A stretch of 64,000 nucleotides of DNA from Edaphochlamys debaryana (taxonomy: Eukaryota > Chlorophyta > Chlorophyceae > Chlamydomonadales), in assembly GCA_016858145.1 (NCBI GenBank), contig JAEHOE010000069.1, forward strand, positions 310,001 through 374,000, written 5' to 3'. The notes beneath the pieces were generated by a model. The model was not told where the DNA came from and ran no database searches. It worked only from the letters and a program-made list of their open reading frames with translations. Shown here piece after piece: positions 45,101 through 56,390 of the stretch (the stretch's first letter is position 1; each line of letters starts with the position of its first letter). The position numbers were made by a program, and so were the translations under genes.

Positions 45101-48100
45101 ACCCTGGATGTGCTGCCCCCCCGTCCCCCGTCCCCCCTGTCAGGGCATGGGCGCCAAGTCCCTCGCCTTCATTGTGAGCTGCGGCCCAAAGGGACGGGGA
45201 CGGGGCGCTTGGAGGCCAGCTGGCAGGCGGCAGGATGGGCCGCTAGGGTCACTAAACTGAAAGGCCGGGGGCGGGGTGGGGGTTTGTGCGGCCTTGTACG
45301 GCCTGAGGACGGACGACAACAGCACCGTCGCCCACGCCCTACATGCTCCCCCCCCCCCCCATCTGCCCCCTGAATGCGCTCTACCCCCAATCCCCACCCA
45401 CACGTGCGGCCGCAGCGTGCCCCCCAGTTCGCCATCTTCTGGGTGCTGTCCAAGTTCGCGGGCAGCCCCCGCGCGCGCATGCGCAAGTGGACGTACCAGT
45501 ACACGGTGGGGCGGGTGCATGCATGACTCATGCATGCCCGGGAGCGGGGGCGCAGGAGCCCGGGAGCGGGGGCACAGCGAATGCGGGTGGGCGGAGGGAG
45601 GGAGCAAGTGGATGTACCAGTACACGGTGGGGCGGCGGCGGCGGCGGTGGTGATGGTGTGGGGGCGGCATGCCAAGCAAAGGCTGTGGATGTACCAGTAC
45701 ACGGTGGGGCGGTGGTGGTGGTGTGGGGCGCGGCGAGAAGGGGCTCTGCCGGGTCTAGGGCATCTTTAGCAGTGCCGCCCCCCCTAGTGCGCCTGGGAGG
45801 GTCACGAGGGAGGCGCGCAGCGTGTGCGGGTGCTCTAGTGCGCGGTGCGCGCTGACACAGAAACTGAGTAGCAGGATGAGGGTGGGTAGGCGTTGAAGGC
45901 GGGGAGGGGCGGGCGGGCGCCTCGGCCCTCGAAAACCCGTGCACGCCCTGGCCCCCGGACCCCGCTGGCGCCAGGACGCTGGCTCCAACGTGCCCGACCA
46001 CACGCTGGCCATCCTGCTGGGCCTGGTGAGGGCGCAGCATTTAGGGACCGGGGGGAGCAAGGAGAAGGCTGCAAGAGCGGGGGTGCAAGCCGCCTGCAAT
46101 CCCATGCGGATGCGCGCCTGCGCCCTCGCGACGCCTGCCCCCGTGCCGCCTCTGGCGCTCTCAGCGTCATAGGCCCCATGCAACCCCAACCCCCGCCACG
46201 CCCCGGGCCCTGCAGGTCTTCTCGTGCATCAACCCCTTTGCGGCGATGGCTGCCTTCGCCTACTTCATCGTCAACTTCACCGGGGAGAGCTACAACGTGA
46301 GCGATTTGAGGGAGGGAACGGCAGGGCCCCGGGCCCACGGGGATGCGGCGAGGGTGGCAGGGTCCCGCATGTCAGGGTGCTGAGCTCCCTCCCTTTCCGT
46401 CCCGCCTTTCCCATCCCTCCCTTCCCTTTCCTCGCAGAACATCTACGTCTACCGCCGCAGCTACGAGAGCGGAGGCAAGATGTGGCAGACGGTGCGTCGC
46501 GCACTCACTCGCGTGATCCTGTCATGCATCCGTTCCATTGCGGGCGTTGCATTCGGGGACATCATGCCGTACCCGTGTCTGTGGTACTCCTCACCGTGAC
46601 GTACTGCCCCGTTCTGCCGTACCCCCGCACTGTAACCCCAGGTGTACAACCAGATCATGGTGGGCCTGTACATCATGCAGTTCACCATGCTCGGCCTGCT
46701 CGCGCTGCGGGAGTTCGTGTACACGCCGCTGCTCATCCCGCTCATCATCACCTCCATCGGCTGCCACATCGGCACGCTCTGGCTCTACCATAGGCCCTGG
46801 TGAGGGGGAAGCGGTGGGCAGAGCACCCATAGCAACGGGCAGGGGTGTGGGCGAAGGGCGACAGGCGGTGCCGAGCCTGCGGTGCCGCGGGCCGGGGCCG
46901 TTCCATGTGGTGGTGATTCACAAGCAAGACCGCCCCCCCTCTAAACCCTTCCCCGCCCGTGCCTCCCCTCAAAGGTCCGTCACGGCCCTGCACGACGCCG
47001 CGGAGATGGACGTGCGGGAGGCGGACCAGCGGAGGGAGCAGCTGCTGGCGGCGGCACGGGAGGTGGGATCCGCGGGGGGGGGGGGGGGGGCAGGAAGGGG
47101 GCGGGGAGCGGGCGGGGAGGGGGCCGGGGGAGTGGGCGGCGTCAAGCGTAGCAGTGTCTTGTCACCCATATGAGGTTTGGCACGAAACACACTGCTGTGT
47201 GGCGACGAGGGGCGCGGGCGTGGTACGAGCCACCCTTTCCGACCAACCGTGCCTCAGTCCCTACGTACCTCAGTCAGTCATGGCTTCCCCCGCCCCCGCC
47301 CCGCCTGCCTCCCGCATCTGGCGTCATCGCTCAGCTCGGTCCTCCCTTTCTGTCTGCCCCACCCAACCGCAGGAGCGAAAGAAGCAGTACATGAAGCGCA
47401 AGCGCCGGTACGACGCCGCGTGCCGCCAGGCCGAGGACGAGGGCAACCCCTCGCCGCAGCCGTTTGAGTTCGACCTGGACCAGCCCCTGCACGGAGGTGG
47501 GGCCGGGAGGCGGGGAATGGGAGGGAGCGGAGCGTCTGCGGGGTGGGGAATGGGAGGGCACGGGGGGTGGAGGCGCGTGGGCGGGGACGTGGGGCGCGTG
47601 CGCTCCCCCACGTAGCCGCCCTCCATTCACGCCTCCACGCTCCCCCTCCCCCCGCTCCGGTTCCAAGGCCGCGCCGAGAAGCTGCTGATGGAGTCGCTGG
47701 AGGGCAACGGCTTCGCCATGAACAGCTGCGAGAAGGAGGAGCTGGCGGAGATGTACAAGAACCCCGTGTTCAAGGCGGGTGGGGGGCGGGGGATGGGGAT
47801 GGGTAGGGGCGGGCAGGTGGGCGGAAGCGACAGAGGCAGAGGCAGAGGCAGAGGGAGGCTCCCTTTGAGTAGGTGCAGAGGGAGAGGGAAAGGGAGGCGG
47901 TTGCTCCGGTAGGCCGAGGCCAGGCCTGTCCGACCTCCCGCGCCTCCGTTCTCGGCCCTGCCGAGGCACGCCCTGCCCCGCTGCCCTGCCCTGCTCCCAC
48001 TTCGCTCCTCCCCTCCTCCCCTCGCCTCCCCCACCCCACCTGTCAGGTACAACTGGACGATGTACGGCGCCTGGTGACACTCAAGGAGCAGGTGGCGGCC

Positions 48101-48823
48101 CGCCTGCCCCGCCTCAACGACTGGGTCACGCAGTACAAGCGGTACCAGGTGGGTGCAGTGCAAGCGGGGCCAGAAGGTGGGTGGGGCAGGCAGTACAAGC
48201 GGGGCCAGAAGGTGGGTGGGGCACCCACCCGGTGGCGTGAGGGGTGAGCGATGGTTGCTGATGGTTCAGATAGATACTGCCGATGGTACTGCCGATGGGA
48301 CTGACAGTCACACCGCATCACCGTTGGGCAGGAGGGCCCGCCCGAGGGGTGCTGCCCCTGGCCCGTGTCGCGCCTGGCCTTGCTGCTCCCCTCCCCTCGC
48401 TTCCCTCTCCCAATTCCTCTGGCCCACCCTCTCCACCTCCCTCTGCCCCGCACCAGCCCCATAAATCCGTGCCGCTCCTCCCCCGCACCAACAACCCTCG
48501 CCCCCCTCCCCGTCCCCCCAGCGCGCTGTGGCGTGGGCCAAGAAGCGCGGGCACACGGACGTGGAGCTGCCCCCGCCCATGCCCCTGGACCTCAACATCT
48601 TTGACGAGGTGCGTGCGTGCGAGGTGCCCCAAGCGCGCGAGTGAGCCGTCTAGAGCTGACACTGCAGAATGTATCCCTCCCTCCGGCCGTCCCCCCACCC
48701 CTTCCCAACCTCTTCTGTCAGGAGCCGGGCCTGGTGGACAGTGACCAGGAGGAGGAGAAGACGGCCAGCGGCGACGGCGGCTCGGAGGACGACGTGGACA
48801 TGCCCCCCCTCGCCAAGGTTTAG
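36185..48823 (+). CDS. OSCA/CSC1-like (TMEM63-type) mechanosensitive cation channel
   Basis: Ten- to eleven-helix, calcium-permeable channel family opened by membrane tension or hyperosmotic shock. Exon 1 (36185-36231, MAAGSGAVLSNFIINL) joins VVFASCFGLFTLIRVKPW as the first helix. Further landmarks: KRLPNTLIAWIWPVL (~36690), GLDGAMYLRVLRF, FVLFLVVSIWCCIAILPTN (~37230); an extracellular loop with many Asn-X-Ser/Thr sites (37540-37890); KMWVHLISVYFVVLFTLW (~38425); HTVLVTDIPGIYS (~38820). A long cytosolic loop (39230-43140) contains the RNA-binding-like FWPTRLEW part. The pore region follows: FFYFIPVSVVQALIEAPKLA, MKTFLALVPTILRLFAYFQG, VLGTAIPMQATFFITYLMTN, INPFAAMAAFAYFIVNFTGE and YNQIMVGLYIMQFTMLGLLA. 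The acidic tail ends DDVDMPPLAKV. There are about 30 exons. Several introns contain copies of the preceding exon end. Individual splice borders in 39300-43200 are the least certain. Confidence 0.9.
36750..36771. repeat. 22-nt G homopolymer just after a splice donor
   Basis: After GAG|GTGTGTGTG, the intron of the channel gene runs into 22 consecutive G. It mirrors the G-run that follows the intron 1 donor of the RqcH-like gene. Confidence 0.85.
40235..40320 (+). repeat. Duplicated exon end separated by telomere-like repeats
   Basis: The exon ends AACGAGGAGCTCCTGGCGG... with donor GTG; about 50 bp later the intron contains AATGAGGAGCTGCTGGAGG... followed again by GCTGCAGGTG. Between them lies GGGGTTTTAGGGTTTTAGGG, two to three units of TTTTAGGG, the Chlamydomonas telomere repeat. 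The second copy has a plausible donor but would add codons if used. Confidence 0.75.
43552..43615 (+). repeat. Splice donor microrepeats (CCAGGTTGGAT)
   Basis: The exon ends GTGGTCCAG|GTGGGT and is followed at once by CCAGGTTGGAT repeated, then CAGGTGGGGG and TAGGTGGGGG variants. This gives five or six consecutive AGGT sites within about 55 bp. Confidence 0.75.
44619..44716 (+). repeat. Repeated exon end CCTTCTTCAACCAG
   Basis: The conserved exon end (protein GSFFNQ) is followed by GCACGG rather than GT. A second CCTTCTTCAACCAG at about 44692-44705 is followed by GTGCTGG. Which copy supplies the working donor is unclear; the first would be a GC donor. Confidence 0.65.
45487..45715 (+). repeat. 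Three copies of an exon end plus donor (TACCAGTACACG|GTGGGG)
   Basis: The channel exon encoding RKWTYQYT ends at about 45506 with donor GTGGGGCGG. Near-identical 28-nt copies, including the donor, occur again at about 45607 and 45685 inside the intron, separated by different G-rich filler. Confidence 0.85.
48131..48222 (+). repeat. Three copies of an exon end plus donor (CAGTACAAGCGG ... GTGGGT)
   Basis: The exon encoding TQYKRYQ ends at about 48148 with GTGGGT. Copies starting at about 48156 (CAGTGCAAGCGGGGCCAGAA) and 48191 (CAGTACAAGCGGGGCCAGAA) follow, each again ending in GGTGGGTGGGG. Confidence 0.85.
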
Positions 48824-49847
48824 AGGCGGAGCGGAAGAGGAGGAGAAGGAGGGGCCGGGGGGGGGGCGTGGCTAAGGGAGGGAGGAGTGTGGAGGAGGAA
48901 CAGGCGGGCAGCGGCGCCTCCCTTGCTCCAAGTGCGGAGCCGGAAGGCGCGCTTCAGGGCATGCGAGGGCCAGACACGCACACGCACACGGTGCACAGAG
49001 CGGTGCTTTCCCCAGGCCAGCACGCCCCAGGGGCAGTAGCCGAGGGTCCAACGGATCCCCACGTTGGTGAGCTGGGAGCTGGCCATCCCAGCAGGCCGGG
49101 GTCTACTGGGTGCAAGCAGACAGTACCCAGTACGTTTGGTCCTGCTGCTGGGTTATATACTGCTTAGGTTGACCCTGCTGCGGTCGAGGACTGAATGGTA
49201 TGCCACTATGTGCCTTGACGGCGCGACACGCGGGCAAACTGTGACGGATTGGCATGCACAGATCCCGTGGCTGCCATTCTTGCACCAAACCCCAACGTGA
49301 TCCGACCGCTTATGCTGGCTGACGGCTGTGGCTACCTCGAGTTGGGACCGGTCCCTAGCTAGTCCCTACCGGTAGTCACCTTACGCCATAGCGAGCCTGC
49401 CCCAGCACGCACACTAGAGCCGTACGTCACCCTCAAGCAGCCAGCCGCCCCTCCGAGGTCGCAGGGCGATGTGCCATTGGCCATGCTGGAGGGGGCGACG
49501 GAGCCCGGCGCCAGGACCTCCGGTGGAATTCCGACGACGGGCCGGACTAGCCGGACGCGGCCGAGGCGGACGTACTCTTCGACAGAGCCGCATCAGGAGC
49601 CCACGTCGCAAAACTGTGTCCAAACCAAACGCGCTACACGCTTAGTATTTGCTTCTGTCTCTATGAACATACTAGCTACCGCGGGGGCTTGAAACCCCGC
49701 AGCCAGAAATCCGCCGACGCAGCAGAATTCCAGAATTCCAGAATTCAGCCCTGAGCCGACAGCAGTTTATAGCTCACAGCTGCTGAGCTTACGCGAAGCG
49801 TCGTGGGCCCGCCTAGGCCCTTTCAGCTGGCCGTGAAAGCGGTGGCA
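48824..49847. other. Channel gene 3' flank and receptor kinase promoter region
   Basis: About 1 kb without a recognised gene. No TGTAA was spotted soon after the channel stop codon. Near 49728 the 8-mer CAGAATTC occurs three times in tandem. A promoter for the downstream kinase is expected at the right end, but no TATA box is evident. Confidence 0.35.
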
Positions 49848-52800
49848 ATGCGCAAGCGCTTTGGCTGCAAGCGGCGCCGGGGCCTGCCTCGGACTCTGGC
49901 TGGCTGCCTGACAGCTGCTCTGATAGTGCTCCTGGTGCCGGCTTCGCGGGCCGACGGTGTGACCAAGCCGGCGCCTGGGGCGCCTGACTTCCTGACGGTT
50001 TCCATCTTCTCCGGTGGGTTAGTGTAGAGGTGGCCGATCGTGCGGATCCACGGCCTTTCGGTTGTGCGCCGTGGAAGGCGCCCGGAGAAGACCCACCGCC
50101 GTTACCGGGACGTTAGGAGCCCAGCCGCGCCCGACCGCACTACCCCGCCCCCGTCCCCGCCCCCAGGAGCTGAGCTGGCGCTCGCTCTTCTGAATGAATC
50201 GGTTACAGAGGCGGTGCTAGCAGTTCCATACGTCGACTTCTCTGAAACCGCTTGGGCGGACGCACGTGTCGTGGCGACCGGCACGGTCTACCCCTTTCCG
50301 CTGCGGAGGAACTTCTCCATCCGCGGATCGCCCGAGCTGCCAGAGTGGCCTCTGATCGACCTGGCTGCGAGCAAGAAGGTGAGTCAGCTGGGGTTAGCGT
50401 CTGGGTTCAACGTCTGTGTTCAGCGTCTGGGGTCAGCGTCTGCGGTCAGCGTCCGGAGTCAACGTCAAAGGACCGTGGGGGCGAAGCGCTGGGTGGGGAG
50501 GGCGCGGCGCAGGGAGAGGCGGCAGCGAGAACGTTCCAGGGGTTATCACGGCGCTGGGCAAGGGCGGGGATGCAGCGAAGGGAGGCTGCGGTCCGAAAGG
50601 CCCCTGCTGCGCACGCAGCAGCCACACAGGGCACCTGACACAGGCACCTGACGAGGCACCCAGTAGGCCGGCCCTCACCCGTCTTTGTCCGGTGACAGAT
50701 GATGCTCATGGACGATGTGGCACTAATGCTGGAGCACGTGGTGCTGTACCAGTAAGCGCGTGCGCTCTCCTGGCCCCTAGCTAGCCTCGCTCTGCCGCGC
50801 TTGATTGCTTGCGTCCACGCCCCTTACAGCCCCACACCGCATGCAGCCTCCGCGCCGACAACTGGCTGCGCGCCCCGGGGCTGGTGAGCCAGCTTCACCC
50901 CCGTCCTGCAAGTCATGCACCATACGGTCACGCACGCGCCCGCCCTGAGCCCGCTGCCTCCCCTCCCTCACGCCCAACCTGCTCTTTCGGATGACAGGAC
51001 ATGCTGGCTCCTAGCCCGTCCGGAACCCGTGTCGCATACGTCCTCGCTCGAGACTGCGCTGCGGTTCAGGGTGAGCACGCCTACCTGATGTTGTGGACGG
51101 CACACCGCGAGCTGGGGTTTCGATCGGGAGCGAGCAGCATGACAAACGCCCCTTTCTCGAGCATATGCACAACCCACTAAGCGCCCCCTTGCTTGCCCGC
51201 TTCCCGCCTGCATTGCTCCACGCCCCCATGACGCTGGCCCGCCTGTCCTGCGTCTGGTCTGCAACACTTGCAGACGTGTGCTATCCGGGCATGTGCGTTC
51301 AGGCTGTGGCGGGGTGTACGGCAGGTCGCTGGGGCGGGATTGCGGCAAGCCGGGGCGGCGCGATGGCGGCATGAGGGAGCGCTTGACCCGAAACCCTACG
51401 CGTGTTGCTCCTGGTGGCTGCGGCCCTCCACCAAAACCGACTCCCCGGTGTTTGCCGCTCGTCGCCCGTCCACAGCCTTGTCGACCAGAACCACCAGGCG
51501 GTACCGAGGCTGCCCTCTGTCCCGGGCACGCAGAAGTGGGCGACCAACATCAGTCAGGAGGGCTGCATCATGGGGTCGTCCAGCCTTGCAAAGCGGTGCT
51601 GGCCACGCAAAGACTTGGAGGAGGATATGGCGTTGGCAGGGGCCGATACCGATCAGACAGGTGTGGCAACCGGCGAGCCGAACAGCAGGAGTGGGGCTGG
51701 GGGGTAGCGTAACAAGGGCGGGTAAGGTTCAGGAGCGTCGGAATGCCGTCCATACAGGGCAACGAATGAAGCTGTCTAGGCTGTCAGGCGCGTCTTGGAG
51801 GTGTTCATTCACGGCGGTCACTCACTAGTTACACGCGCCCTCCTTCCCCAGGCAAGCCTCAACCGACCAACTACCGGGGCTATGTGAGTTCATTGTGGAA
51901 GAGTGCAGAACCGCCCGTCAGTAGTATCAGTAGGCGCCCTTGCTTGCGTGCGATGACCCCCGCCCTCGCGCTCCAACTACTCCAACCAACCTGCCGTACG
52001 TCCCTGCCGTACAGCTTCAGGACGTCATCACCTACTGCCGCTCCCTGGTCTCCCTGGAGTGCCTCCTCACTCAAAGCAGCCCTATCGGTAAGATCGCAAA
52101 TGCCTCGCACGGACAACGCATGAAGCCGCATGAAGCCCATACGTGCCTCGCACGGACAACGCTTGAAGCCGCATGAAGCCCATACGTGCCTCGCACGGAC
52201 AACGCTTGAAGCCGCATGAAGCCCATACGTGCCTCGCACGGACAACGCATGAAGCCGCATGAAGCCCATACGTGCCTCGCCCGGACAACGCCTGCCTGCG
52301 GCGCGCGTTCCTAAAACGCCTCGGACGCCCGCCCCTCCTGACCGCAGGCTGCATGCTACTAGCCTTGCACAAAGCCACGATGCCGCCACTCATCGCCTCG
52401 CCCGCGCTGGCCCCGCCTCCCGGCACGACCGGTAGCCAAGCGACGGCAGCGTCAGATGGCGGCAGCCAGCCGCTGACAGCCGGCGGTAGCGCGGGGGCCT
52501 CGGCAGGCGGAACAGGAGCCGGCACTGCTGGTGCTTCGACAACTCCAATCATCGTTGGCTGCGTTGTGGGAGGTGTGTGGTGTGGTTGCGCGCGGTGGCG
52601 GCGTGATGGTTGTGGTGGTGGGAAGCGCGGGCGGAGCGTTGCATTGGGGACCCTGGTAGGTAGGACGGCGATGGCCTGGCTCCCATTGGAGAGGCAATGT
52701 CGTCACTGCAATCGTCGCTCCCTGAATTCACTGCTCAACCGGGCCGCAGGTGTGGCGCTCCTAGCTGTGGCGGCCTCCATAGGACTGCTCCTGCACCGGC

Positions 52801-55800
52801 AGCGGCAAAGCCGAAGCGCGGCCTACGGAGCGGCCAAGGCGCCAGGAGCTCCCATAAGCACGTGCGTGCGTGGCCAGTTGCTGGGCATGACTCCCCATGC
52901 CCACCCCATGCCGTGACAGCATGATTGCAAGTGCATGATTGCACGCTTAGCTCGCACCCCTCCAACCAACACGCAGCTGTGAGGACCTGGAGTCGTGCCC
53001 TTATGGAGCCACCTCCGGTGGTGACAATAGTGACAAGCTGTGCGACGCGGCCCACAAGGCAGGCGTGGAGTCGGAAGGCTTTGTCGCCAGCCCGGCCCAG
53101 CTAGCAAGCCCTGGAGGAGAAAACCTGGAGGCAGGCGGTAAGCAGCACGGCCGCCTAAATGTTCGTTGCTAGAGCCGTTGGGATAGTGCCTCACCCTGCC
53201 TCCACCCATGCTTGCCCCCGCCCCACAGGTTCATGCGTAATCGCCGGCCCCCTGGCGTTCCCATCCGCTGTGAGGGTGCATGGACACGCAGCTCCCTACT
53301 CCCCAGACCTCAAGGTGGGCACCTTCGGGACCTTGCGCGGTTGGGCCAGCTGTATGTGTGGCGGTCGTCTGCACAAACGGATGCGGTCTCGGCAGCTACG
53401 CAGCCGGTACGTGCGCACAGCAGGTTATTCGCATCGCCGCACTGGTCCGCACCCGGGGAGTAACCCCCGGGAAACGGGAAGCGGGGAACGATACGCGGTT
53501 GTCATTGTGGTTTAGGAGCGGGTGTCTGTTCTGCGTACGCCGCGCTCGTGTGCCACTGTGCGTCCCTATTTCTCTGTTCCTCTGTCTGTCTCTTTGACCA
53601 TTTGCGTCTTTCTCGTTCTGCAGGCCGAGGAACAAGGCGTCCTGGTGTGCGAGGACGGTGCCGGTGGCCATGGCCCCAGACACAGTCGCGTGTCCTTTGC
53701 ACCCTCCTTATTATCTGACGCGTCATCGGCGGCACCCGAGATCGTGACGCTTCTACCGACGGTACTGGGCAAAGGTCGGCACGCGCACGAGGCCATTCTC
53801 CTTACCCCAGCCACCCTCGCCCATCCTCGCCACAACTTTGCGTTAGGTGCATGCCTCACTTTCGTGTCCGGCGCGCAGGGTCGTTTGGGCGAGTCCAGGA
53901 GGGCCAGTATCGGGTGAGAGGGGTTACGGGAATAAGGCTCTGGCACGCACGGACACTAGCCCAGCCCGGTGCTCACGCCCGTGTGTCGGCGCCTCGCATC
54001 CAGAGGCCTCACTTCCCTATGCACTCGCTCTCCTATGCGCTTCACCCCTGGCAGGGCCGCAAGGTGGCGGTCAAGCTCATGCTGGGTGGGCCCTTGACCA
54101 ACGCTGCGAGCAGCAGCACAATGCACCGCTTATCCATTCTCGTTCAGGTGCGGGGAGCGGACCTCTGCAGCACCTAGCTCCGAGCATCATGCGCTCAGCT
54201 CGCCCCCTGCCTGCTTCGTCCTGCAGGAGCTCGAGACGCTCTCCCGCTGCGAGCACCCCAACGTGGTAAAGCTCCTCGCTGCGTCGCTGGAGCCCCCTCG
54301 CCCCTTTGTCGTCCTGGAGCACATGGAGACCAGCCTGGACAAACTGCTGTACGGCAGGGACCAGCCAGCGGCAATACTGCCCATGTACCTCGTGCTGCAC
54401 ATCGCCAAGGAGGTGGCGCAGGGACTGGACTATCTGGTAGGACAACGCACGTTGCGACGGCCTCTTCGGGCACTGCGCTTGCTTGCCGCCCCCTATCTGG
54501 GGGTCAAGGAAACGCATGGTTTCGCTCGCGCCCGCAGCAACCCACCGTCATGCACCGCGACCTCAAGCCCGCCAACATCCTCCTCCGCGACCCCTGGGGT
54601 GACAACCCCGTCGTCAAAATCTCGGTGAGCCGCTTGCATTTATTTGTGCGCTGGGTTTAAATTCCAAGCTGCTGGCTCCTGTTTTGAACTATAACGAAGG
54701 CACCTCCGCATCCCTTGCGCTCCGCGGCCGTCACCCAGGATTTCGGGCTGGCCAGAGTCCGCGAGACGATGCTCGTCACCCAGGACCCGGTGAGCAAGGC
54801 TAGCGCCGATGGCTAGAGCTAGCGAGGCCGACGAAGGCTGCCGTGCGCCCTTTTACGGACACCTAACGCTCGCCCTGCCCTCTGCATTGGCGTTCCAGGA
54901 AGCGGGGACGGTGAGCGGAGGAGCGCAGCCAAATGGGCGCCAAAGGATCGGAAGCGTGGACGCGGCTGGGTGGCCGCTGCAATACCTCTCACAAGTGCCT
55001 TTCTTGGAGGCGTTGTGCCGTTTAGATCAGACTAGGGAACGTAGTCTGCAGTGCACCAGGGTAGCACCAGGGTAGCAAGCAACGGCGGAACGCACAAGCC
55101 CTCCTCACCCTGCGGTGTTCCCTTACGCCTTCGCCCCCTCTCCACATGCACTGAACGCGTGCGCCCAGGCCGCCTACATGCCTCCGGTGAGCCAGGCACG
55201 CGAGCGAACATGAGCTGGGCGCGCGCGTCAGACAGCCTTACCCGCCAGGCTGGCCAGGCGCTTCATCACAACTCTCGGCCCCCACCTTCGGCCGACAGGA
55301 ATGTTTTGACGTTCAGTGCCACGGAATAACGCACAAGATGGTGAGCTCTTCAACGCCTGGCCATGCATGCATGCGTCGTGAACCCATGCCGGCGGGTCGT
55401 AACAAAGCCCGTCGCTCGCCCGCTTCGTGCTTCCCTCAGGACATCTACTCGTTCGGCGTGGTCTTCTGGTGGGTCTGAACAGGAATCCCAGGCGTGTTCC
55501 GACATGCTTTGGGGCCTTTGGCCCTGTGATGACTGCCGCGGGCGGCACATGCGAGGTCGGCCCTGATTGACGGTGTGCGCTCCACCCGACCCCTCTGCGC
55601 CTACTGCGCCCAAAGGGAGATGCTGGCCGGAGCTCGCCCCTGGTCCAATCTGGGGCCGCTGCCCATCGCAGTTCAGGCGAGCACCATGCACCGGCGGGGC
55701 GGGGGGCGGGGCCATTATTGGGCGTTCGCGGACTTGGGGCACGGAGCGCGAGGCTTAGGGCACTCGGTGTGTTCAAGAAGACCCCTCCCCGGCGCTCTGT

Positions 55801-56390
55801 GGAGTGCAGGTGACGATGCTTAACACGCGCCTTCCCATGCCTCCATGGGAGGCGCCCGGTGGCTGCCCCTCCCGCTGGCCTGCCAGGCTCATTCGCCTCA
55901 TCGGGGAGGTAAACGCGGGAGGGTCCTGACCGCGGGAGCTTTCTAGCGTTCTTGCAGTCAGGGCCCTGCCACGGTGTAGGCAAACACCCTAGCTAGCGTC
56001 CCCGCGTTCCCCCTCCCTACCCAGTGCTTTGAAAGGGACCCCCTGCGGCGTCCTGCGGCGGCGGAGGTGGTCAAACGAGTCGCACTGATCAAGGAGGTAA
56101 GCAGACGGGATGCGGGATGCGGGATCTATACAAAGGCAGACCAAAAGGGCAAGGTGGCCGCGTTGGGGCAGCCCGATGGGGCGGGGGGCGGGGGCCGAGG
56201 TGCATGGTCGAACGTCGATGAAACCCACGGCAAACGGGATGGGGGCGTCCAGGCACTCAGCTACGTCGCTACCTTTGGGGGGACCACATCAAGTTGAGCC
56301 CGAACTTGTTCCCTCAATTTGCCCCCTTCCGTCACGTCCCCTCCAAACCAGGGCTTGCAAGCGGCGGGAGCGCTGCCCGCGGACCCTTGA
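49848..56390 (+). CDS. Single-pass receptor-like protein kinase (TKL-type)
   Basis: Probable plasma-membrane receptor with a cytoplasmic kinase. From ATG 49848 there is a basic leader then TLAGCLTAALIVLLVPASRA, a good signal peptide. The ectodomain exons (AELALALLNESVTEAVLAVP, SIRGSPELPEWPLIDLAASK, ADNWLRAPGL, VCYPGMCVQAVAGC, LQDVITYCRSLVSLECLL) match the style of volvocine receptor ectodomains. A Gly/Ser/Ala-rich stalk precedes the transmembrane helix TPIIVGCVVGG-VALLAVAASIGLLL, split by an intron near 52570-52750, and basic HRQRQSR. Kinase: glycine loop GSFGRVQEGQYR (~53890), VAVK lysine (~54070), CEHPNVVKLLAASLEPPR, catalytic HRDLKPANILL (~54555), DFGLARV (~54742), then EAGT and AAYMPP with PECF as the activation segment, DIYSFGVVFW and a conserved end ERDPLRRPAAAEV; stop 56388-56390. 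All catalytic residues are present. The middle ectodomain exons (51000-51700) are only tentatively framed. Ligand unknown. Confidence 0.82.
50396..50465 (+). repeat. Tandem ~13 bp intronic repeat (TCAGCGTCTG type)
   Basis: About six imperfect units of GGTCAGCGTCTG-like sequence begin shortly after the donor of receptor kinase intron 2. Non-coding microrepeat. Confidence 0.7.
52101..52291 (+). repeat. 43 bp minisatellite, about 4.4 copies
   Basis: Units begin TGCCTCGCACGGACAACGC at 52101, 52144, 52187, 52230 and (partial) 52273, an exact 43 bp spacing. Each contains GAAGCCGCATGAAGCCCATA. It lies in an intron after the ectodomain exon CRSLVSLECLL, so it should not affect the protein. Confidence 0.9.
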
